From Sphingomonadales bacterium (GTDB lineage: Bacteria > Pseudomonadota > Alphaproteobacteria > Sphingomonadales > Sphingomonadaceae): DNA of 64,000 nt. The notes below the pieces were generated by a model. That model saw only the letters and a program-made list of their open reading frames with translations, made no database searches and was not told the DNA's origin. The translations under genes were made by a program, and so were the position numbers. Below, piece after piece: positions 58,267-64,000 of this stretch. The stretch lies in the NCBI GenBank assembly GCA_027491235.1, contig JAIXWO010000022.1:186001-250000 (forward strand), in the 5' to 3' direction. Position 1 is the stretch's first letter; each line of letters starts with the position of its first letter.

Positions 58267-61200
58267 TCAGCGGCCAAGCCCCAGTCCTGCTAAAAGGCCT
58301 TGGTCAAACTTCATGCGCAGCGTCACGAACGGCCCGCTGCGGGTGTAGCGCGAGGCATCATAATCCCGGTCGCTGAACCCAGCTACGTTGTAACCGATTG
58401 AGACATAGCCATTCTTCATGGCTGCGATGCCAACCGTCGGGCCGCCGGACCAGCTGAAGGAGCTGCCTTTTGGATTCTGGCGCAACGATCCGGAGAAGCC
58501 GAGGTCAATACCCTTGCCAATGTCATATTTCAGGTCGGTGCCGAACAGGTTGCTCAGGCCCTTCAGGTCATCCGCGCCGAATTTGTCGAAGACGTAGCGG
58601 GTGCCCCAGAAGATCGAGACTTCGCTGCGGCTCTGATATTCGTCGCCGACCTTCGCCACGGGTGACCAGTTGAGGCTGAAGCTGTTGACGATGCGCTGCG
58701 ACTTCACATTTCCGTCGATTGTGAGGGCAACGCCGCCAATCGGGCCAGCTTCACCGAACACCGCATTGCGGGCGATGTCGTTGCGGAACTCAAGCTTGTT
58801 GAGCAGAGAGAGCCGGCTTTCCTGCGGGCGGTGGGCCCAGCTGAGCGCCAGCGTTGTGGCTTCCGTCTGAACGCCACTTTGGCCCGTCGCCTTGGTCCAG
58901 GTGAACTGGCCGCCCATCGCGCGTCCTTCACCAATCTGGCGCAGCACAGCGGTGGTCAGGCCATAACGATTGCCTGTTTCCGCCGTCCGCATCTCCCCAC
59001 GACCCGTCCAGCTCCAACGCTCTCCGCGATAGGTTGCCCCCGCTGTCACCGCAGTGAAGTCTTCAGTCAGCGTTCCGTCTGCGCCGCCGATGAATCCACC
59101 CGATGAGACGGGGTGTGCCTTGTTGAGAACCTTGGTTGCGTCGATGCCGCCAAGCGTCTTGTTGGCATCCAGCGTAAAGTCGAGGGTGAGCGTCTTGCTT
59201 ACCGGAAGCGACTGGGACAGGCCGAACGCGGCAAAGCTGCGTGCGCCATATTCCGAAATCTGCTGCTGGTTGACGCTCGAGGTAAAGCGCGCGCCCGCCC
59301 AAGGCTTGAGATCAAAGCCGATCCGCGCTGTGCGGGCGTCTACAGATTGCCCGTCTGCAATCTCATAGGTGCCCACCAGTGTGATATCGTCATTGAACGC
59401 ATAGCGTGCGCCAAGTTTGTGACGTGCCGGGAAGTCGATGCTGTCATTCTTGTCAGCGATCGGGAATTCCGTCTGCGCGTCGAGTTCCAGCTTATTGTCG
59501 AAGAAGCGCTTGGCCGCTCCGAGCTGGGCGATGGTTGAACTCTGCGTGCGGCCGTCCGCCAGACGGTCAGAAGCGACTGTCAGGCCCGTACGCAGGTCAA
59601 CCGATTTCGTGCGGTACTCGACCAATGCCTTGGCCGCATCCCGCTTCGAAATGTCGTTCAGATATTCTTCGCGCCAGGCGCTGCCGGTCAATGAGAGCTG
59701 CTGGGTCATCCGCATACGGCCGTCGATGCCGAACTTGCGGGTGCCATTTTCGCCGCCATTGATCTGGCCAACGCCAAAGCCTGATTCCTGTTCACGCGCA
59801 TAAGCCAGCACGTCGAACTTGGATCCGTGATGTTCCGCTTCAACCAACCATGCCGTGCTGGTGCCGGCGGCCTGCATTGTGCCCAAGGCCCTCGCCTGCT
59901 GGTCACTCACTGCGACTTCTGCCCGAAGCTCAGTGGTCTCATTGGGCTTGAAGCGGACATCCACGCCACCCACCGACGTGCGGAGGTTGTCATCCTCGTC
60001 ATGAACGGCCGTGGCCGCCACCTGGAGTGACTTGGACGTGTTGTTCCAGCTGACCCGTCCACCTGCATTCATCACGCGCTGCGCGACGCCGTCTACGTCG
60101 TAATCCGCGATGATGAACTGGGGGTCGAGGCCCGAGGACCGGCTGAGGATCGGTTCACGGAAGCGCAGCGTGCCGGCCACATAGTCGATGTCGTAATCGA
60201 TATGGCGGACGAGCGTGCGGCTTTCGACGATCCGGTCCGAACGCAGGCGATCACGGGTTTCAATCACGATCTTTTCGCTGTTCGGCAGGATATCGCGTGC
60301 GGCCAGTGCATATGGCCCCGTCAAGCCATTGCCTTGGATTTCCTCGCGACGGTGACGATAGGGCGTGTCCGCGGCAAAAGCCGTAACGCCCAGATGTTCG
60401 TTTTTGAATTCCGCCTTCACGCCGTTGAACGAGCGGACATAGCGGGTCAGCTGAGCTTCCCCCAGACCCGTTTCATAGTCGCCGAACAGCGCGAAGAATT
60501 GCGGACGTTCCAGCTTCAGATAGAGGCGACGGACGCTGGCGGCGTCAAAGCGGCGCTGCGTGCGGTCTGCAAAGACGGTGTAATAGGCATCCGGATCGAT
60601 AATCCCGCCAAAACGCGTGTCGTCTTGGTCTTTGTCGCTGTCATACGACATGGTCATCAGCCATTTGCCCTTCACCCGGCCCTTTGCGTAGAGTGCGAGG
60701 CGCGCGTCGGTATACCAGCTCTGGCCATTGGCGCCGAGCTTCTCCGTGCGGGTTTCCAGGGTGTTGAATCCACTGGTGCCGGCGGCAAAGCCGACAATCG
60801 TCCAGGGGCGTTTGCCCGGGTCCAGCCAAGCATCAATCCGTGCCAAGCGGACGATGTCACGGTCGCGCAGAGGCAAAGTGATGTTCAACGAGCCTGAGGT
60901 CGTGGTCGGTTCGAGTTCGATATAGGCAATACCGTCATCGCCTTCGACGCGCCATACAGGCTTCGCCCGCTCCAGACCCGACAACTGACGCGCAGCCTGC
61001 GCATCGGCTTCTACAGCCGGGTAATAGGGGGCAGGCACGACGAAATCGCCTGTCAGACCCTGTGCCACGGGCCGTCCGTCACGGTCCGTTAGCTTGAGGG
61101 CGATGACGGGACGGGTCACGCCGTCCGCCACGAGCACCGACTTGGAGCGGTCAAGAACCGCGTTCATCGGGCTTGAGGAGAGGTAAACCGAGCGCGACAG

Positions 61201-63354
61201 GCGCTCAACAACTGTGCCGTTCGCATCCACGATCTCTGCGGTCAGCTTGGTTTCACGGGTCGCCAGTTCAACACCACGCCACAGGCTGACGGCAATTGTG
61301 CCGCTGCCGTCCTTCTTCTCGCCGTCAGAGGCAAGGGCAGGGACTGGCGCGCCATTGGCGAAGAGCTTTACCGACTGACCGGGCAGATGCTTGATCGCCA
61401 CGCGGACCGCCTTGGTGCGCGGGTTATGATCAACTTCCGGGAACAGCCATGCAATGCCGGGGGTCTGACCGGTGAACCAGTCACGCGTGGCGCCCGCGGC
61501 TTCCGCCGCCGTCGGCGCGTCTGCGCGTTGTACGCCGGCTGCCGTCAGGCGCGCGGCGTTTTCACCCGGCTTGGTGCGGAAATCCGCCCGCAGAAGCGCG
61601 CCGCCGCGCCCTTCGACAAAGCGGGAGATCGCACTGCCGGCGCTGCGGGCGTTGACCGCACATTGCGCGGGCACTTGCCCTTCAGGAAGCGTTGAGGGGT
61701 CGATCTGGACCACGTGGAGGCCGGGAAGGACCCCTTCGAAGTGATAGCGGCCATCGCTGTCCGTCACGGCATAGCTGCCGTCTTCCAGCATGACACGGAC
61801 GTTTGGCACGCCCTTGGCTTTTGTCGGATCAACCGTGCAGCCACCGTCTGTGATCTGCCCGATGATGGTGATTCGGTCTCCCAACGTGTCGCGCGCGATC
61901 CGCACGGTCGCATCGGCAACCGCCGTCTGCGTGCCGCGATTATCGGTTGCGCTGGCAAGGTTGGTCGCGTTTCCGGGCTGAGCATCTGGCCTGATTTCAA
62001 CAACATAGGTCAGGTAGCCCATCTTGCCGGCGGCAAGCGGGGGCACGGACGCGCTGAGCGTGCGGCCATCTGCGCTGATCGCGTAATCCACCTGCGTTCC
62101 ATTAAAGCGCACCGTCTTAGGCTTCAGGCGCATGGCGTCGGGCAGGACGTCTGTGATCGTGATCGCACCCGTTGCGCGCACAGCATCGCCGTTGCGCAGC
62201 TCGACACGGAACTGGAGCGCGTCTCCGGGCACAGCGACGGGTTGCGACGCGGTCTTCCGGATGGAGAGTGGGATGCCCGGCCTGTCAACCGGGATGTCGA
62301 TCCGGACGGGAGCCGGATCAATGAGGGTGAACACCTCTCCATATGACGCGCCCGCCAATGTGAAAGGTTGTCCATCCGACCTTCGAAGCGCAGCCAGATC
62401 TTGCGGCGCTGACTTCGACGGCGATGAATAGGGCGCTGGTGGTTCAACGAGCAGGCGGTACTGGCCGGGCCGCGCGAACGGGAACCGGTAGTCGCCGGGA
62501 TCGAAGCGGTACACAGCACCACTGCTGTCGGTGACGGTAGACCCCGTCACCAGGCTCGACGGAAAGCTGGAAACACCATCATCCCCAAACACTTGCGTGG
62601 GCTGGCCCGTCGCTGCGTCAACCAATGTGACGCGCGTTCCGGATACCGGCGCGCCATCTCCGCTGTCGAAGACGACGCCATAGGGGTCGATGAGCACTTC
62701 CAGTGCGGACTGCGCGATCAACATGCCCGTCGTCGGGTCATGCGATTCAAGCGTCAGTCGTTCCCCCGGGTACAGAGAAAGCCGGCAATCGCCGGAAACG
62801 GCCGTCGGGGGGATCGAGGCCGTTGGGATAAATCCTGCAAAGATGCCGCTATTGGGTTCCGTTTCCGTGACGAGGATTGTCTCGGAATCGCCCGATGGGG
62901 TCTGGAGACGGACGGAGATCGTCTCTGCAACGTTCGGGTTCCGATTTTCAGACGGATCTGAGATCGCGACGATGAGCGGCTCACCGGCACGGATTTGGTT
63001 GGACTGTTCCAGCTGGGCCGGATTGAGGTTTGTGCCTGCCCAAACGCCATCCAACGACAAAGGCTGGAGCCCATTGGAGCCCTGACAGGTCGATGCGGGC
63101 ACGTTCATCTGCGCGCCCGGCCCCTTTGTGAGCTGATAGGTGGTCAGGGAGACAGGCGGAGGCGTGAGATCGACGACGAGATCGACGCGATTTGACAGTG
63201 TTGAGAGCGATTGGCCCTGAGCCTGCCACTCGATCCGCGCAATGTTGGAGATCACGATCGAATCCTGCGCGAACGCGGGTGCGGCGGCAGCCCCCATAAG
63301 GGCTACCGCCATCCCGACCATCCAGGCGAAGAGATGAAGGATCGTGTTACGCAT
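58267..63354 (-). CDS. 1695-residue outer-membrane protein: Ig/DUF11/CnaB-like head and beta-barrel-like tail
   Basis: The precursor has a signal peptide (1-29, ending APAFAQ). The N-terminal 500 residues are beta-sandwich material, including a DUF11-type domain (ATGAITITDVLPDAMRL near 390-410). A carboxypeptidase-regulatory/CnaB-like domain follows near 505-560 (VPNVRVMLEDGSYAVTDSDGRYHFEGV, read in pieces). A middle part to about 850 is linked to a conserved block (FFALFGDYETGLGEAQLTRYVRSFNGVK near 960) that I recall from large outer-membrane proteins of unknown function. The last 700 residues alternate as in a wide beta-barrel, but the end (LLAGLGLGR) lacks the usual C-terminal aromatic, which sits eleven residues earlier. 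A DUF11 surface protein is encoded just upstream, probably as its partner. Confidence 0.72.
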   Translation of the reverse strand: MRNTILHLFAWMVGMAVALMGAAAAPAFAQDSIVISNIARIEWQAQGQSLSTLSNRVDLVVDLTPPPVSLTTYQLTKGPGAQMNVPASTCQGSNGLQPLSLDGVWAGTNLNPAQLEQSNQIRAGEPLIVAISDPSENRNPNVAETISVRLQTPSGDSETILVTETEPNSGIFAGFIPTASIPPTAVSGDCRLSLYPGERLTLESHDPTTGMLIAQSALEVLIDPYGVVFDSGDGAPVSGTRVTLVDAATGQPTQVFGDDGVSSFPSSLVTGSTVTDSSGAVYRFDPGDYRFPFARPGQYRLLVEPPAPYSSPSKSAPQDLAALRRSDGQPFTLAGASYGEVFTLIDPAPVRIDIPVDRPGIPLSIRKTASQPVAVPGDALQFRVELRNGDAVRATGAITITDVLPDAMRLKPKTVRFNGTQVDYAISADGRTLSASVPPLAAGKMGYLTYVVEIRPDAQPGNATNLASATDNRGTQTAVADATVRIARDTLGDRITIIGQITDGGCTVDPTKAKGVPNVRVMLEDGSYAVTDSDGRYHFEGVLPGLHVVQIDPSTLPEGQVPAQCAVNARSAGSAISRFVEGRGGALLRADFRTKPGENAARLTAAGVQRADAPTAAEAAGATRDWFTGQTPGIAWLFPEVDHNPRTKAVRVAIKHLPGQSVKLFANGAPVPALASDGEKKDGSGTIAVSLWRGVELATRETKLTAEIVDANGTVVERLSRSVYLSSSPMNAVLDRSKSVLVADGVTRPVIALKLTDRDGRPVAQGLTGDFVVPAPYYPAVEADAQAARQLSGLERAKPVWRVEGDDGIAYIELEPTTTSGSLNITLPLRDRDIVRLARIDAWLDPGKRPWTIVGFAAGTSGFNTLETRTEKLGANGQSWYTDARLALYAKGRVKGKWLMTMSYDSDKDQDDTRFGGIIDPDAYYTVFADRTQRRFDAASVRRLYLKLERPQFFALFGDYETGLGEAQLTRYVRSFNGVKAEFKNEHLGVTAFAADTPYRHRREEIQGNGLTGPYALAARDILPNSEKIVIETRDRLRSDRIVESRTLVRHIDYDIDYVAGTLRFREPILSRSSGLDPQFIIADYDVDGVAQRVMNAGGRVSWNNTSKSLQVAATAVHDEDDNLRTSVGGVDVRFKPNETTELRAEVAVSDQQARALGTMQAAGTSTAWLVEAEHHGSKFDVLAYAREQESGFGVGQINGGENGTRKFGIDGRMRMTQQLSLTGSAWREEYLNDISKRDAAKALVEYRTKSVDLRTGLTVASDRLADGRTQSSTIAQLGAAKRFFDNKLELDAQTEFPIADKNDSIDFPARHKLGARYAFNDDITLVGTYEIADGQSVDARTARIGFDLKPWAGARFTSSVNQQQISEYGARSFAAFGLSQSLPVSKTLTLDFTLDANKTLGGIDATKVLNKAHPVSSGGFIGGADGTLTEDFTAVTAGATYRGERWSWTGRGEMRTAETGNRYGLTTAVLRQIGEGRAMGGQFTWTKATGQSGVQTEATTLALSWAHRPQESRLSLLNKLEFRNDIARNAVFGEAGPIGGVALTIDGNVKSQRIVNSFSLNWSPVAKVGDEYQSRSEVSIFWGTRYVFDKFGADDLKGLSNLFGTDLKYDIGKGIDLGFSGSLRQNPKGSSFSWSGGPTVGIAAMKNGYVSIGYNVAGFSDRDYDASRYTRSGPFVTLRMKFDQGLLAGLGLGR

Positions 63355-63370
63355 CAGCGGTTGGCAGGCC

Positions 63371-63390
63371 GGGGGCTGTTGCCAGCCCCC
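63371..63390 (-). other. hairpin between the DUF11 gene and the large outer-membrane gene
   Basis: GGGGGCTG (63371-63378) and CAGCCCCC (63383-63390) form a perfect eight-base stem with a four-base loop 17 bases before the downstream start. It has no T-run and may protect or separate the two messages. Confidence 0.5.
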
Positions 63391-63407
63391 AGATCAGCTC
63401 AGTCCGA

Positions 63408-64000
63408 TCAGTTGATCGTCGCGCGGAAGTACAGCGTGCGCGTCGTGCCGGGGTTGACCGTGCCCAGCGTGCCCGAAACGGTGCCCGCAGAGAACGTTCC
63501 GCCTGCCGTGCCATCCAGGTTGCAGGTGCCGCTCGGCGCCGTACCCGTGTAGGTGCCCGACTGGAAGATCCCGTAGGTGGAATCGTAGGTCGTCTGAGCC
63601 GGCAGCGGGTCAGAGATGTTGACGCTGGTTGCAGACGCACCGCCTGAACCGTTGGACACGACGATGCAGTACTCGATCGTCGCACCCGGGATCATCTTCG
63701 GGTTTGTGGTCCCGTTGACGGGGTCAGAAATGATACGGCTCTGCTTGAAGACGTTCAAGATCGCAGCAGAGACGGTGAAGTCATCATCATCGCTGGACCG
63801 GCCATCATTCGCGACATCGCCGGCAACAACGCCAGCTGTGTCAAACAGCACTGTATCAACGCCGGCGGTGTTGGCGCCAGCTGTTGCCGTGATGACCGTG
63901 CCCTGCGTTGCCGCAGCGCCACCTTCACGGGCCTGACCCTGCAGGGTCACACCGGCGACGTCGCCATTCACGCGCGTTCCCGGGACCCCGCCAATGACGA
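63408..64000 (-). CDS. DUF11-domain surface protein, 5' part cut by window edge
   Basis: A minus-strand frame is open through the right edge of the window and stops at 63408; at least 197 residues are visible. The end is a DUF11-type bacterial surface domain: PVNGTTNPKMIPGATIEYCI, then VVSNGSGGASATSVNISDPL, then TYDSTYGIFQSGTYTG and a final beta strand RTLYFRATIN. Before that is an Ala/Gly/Thr-rich stretch with GVDTVLFDTAGVVAGDVAND and a run of Asp. The protein should be secreted or surface-held. A GTG at 63971 is in frame but the frame continues past it, so the true start is outside. It ends 53 bases before the large outer-membrane gene. Confidence 0.75.
   Translation of the reverse strand, partial: VIGGVPGTRVNGDVAGVTLQGQAREGGAAATQGTVITATAGANTAGVDTVLFDTAGVVAGDVANDGRSSDDDDFTVSAAILNVFKQSRIISDPVNGTTNPKMIPGATIEYCIVVSNGSGGASATSVNISDPLPAQTTYDSTYGIFQSGTYTGTAPSGTCNLDGTAGGTFSAGTVSGTLGTVNPGTTRTLYFRATIN

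Noticed and set aside
1-64000. tRNA, rRNA, insertion sequences, prophage or CRISPR
   Set aside because: I scanned the gaps by eye and saw no cloverleaf with a GGTTCGAATCC-type arm, no transposase-like translation, no phage structural genes and no regularly spaced repeats. A covariance-model search would settle the RNA question.

Overview
The window looks like chromosome of a sphingomonad-type alphaproteobacterium (order Sphingomonadales; genus not resolvable by eye). The reasons are the GC-rich coding style, rpsT placed directly before dnaA, a stand-alone Fo operon with separate b' and b subunits (atpI-B-E-F'-F) and no F1 genes beside it, a small UrcA-type protein, a 'vgr related' HEMTH protein, a heat-shock promoter of alphaproteobacterial form, and large TonB/DUF11 outer-membrane proteins. 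Gene density is high, with many 1-8 nt start/stop overlaps. I see no rRNA, tRNA, insertion sequence, prophage or CRISPR array.

Layout. 1-4.1 kb: the tail of an unknown, lower-GC gene on the minus strand, then mutM, rpsT, dnaA and an Hpt-domain protein. 4.1-7.5 kb: an iron block on the minus strand with bacterioferritin and its ferredoxin behind paired Fur-like sites, next to a Slam-type outer-membrane protein and a TbpB-like surface lipoprotein. 7.8-17.6 kb: UrcA protein, a LytS/LytTR two-component pair, an MFS transporter, pgsA-moaD-moaE, oxyR, serine acetyltransferase plus DUF2794, a membrane protein and an acyl-CoA-type SDR. 17.8-20.3 kb: four tightly coupled genes (Tat-exported small protein, PqqD-like protein, HprK-related kinase, nucleotidyltransferase), which I read as an HPr-rel-A-type protein-modification cassette and as the most interesting system here. 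20.3-29.9 kb: gph, glmU, DUF3291, a metaxin-like GST, a di-haem peroxidase lipoprotein, a VapBC-type toxin-antitoxin pair whose toxin stop codon overlaps the glmS start, glmS, a serine hydrolase, a GFA protein, a GST and a 43-residue membrane protein.

30-41.4 kb: aldo/keto reductase, HEMTH protein and PCu(A)C copper chaperone; dnaK-dnaJ behind a sigma-32-like promoter; a 27-residue small protein with a structured leader; purB; radC; and the ydbH-ynbE-ydbL envelope lipid-transport set. 41.4-46 kb: a probable sulfur-acquisition block (TSUP exporter, TonB-dependent receptor, YezD-family small protein, RBBP9-like hydrolase). 46-50 kb: chrA and the Fo operon. 50-58 kb: SDR, uvrC, AI-2E-family permease, nitronate monooxygenase-like protein, rarA, glycosyltransferase, EEP phosphatase. 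58.3-64 kb: a 1695-residue outer-membrane protein and the 3' end of a DUF11 surface protein that runs off the window.

Three small genes shorter than 60 residues (27, 43 and 57 residues) are reported because their start sites, overlaps or family match support them. Many starts were moved downstream of the longest possible frame on the basis of ribosome-binding sites and family N-termini. All family names come from reading the translations; no database was searched.
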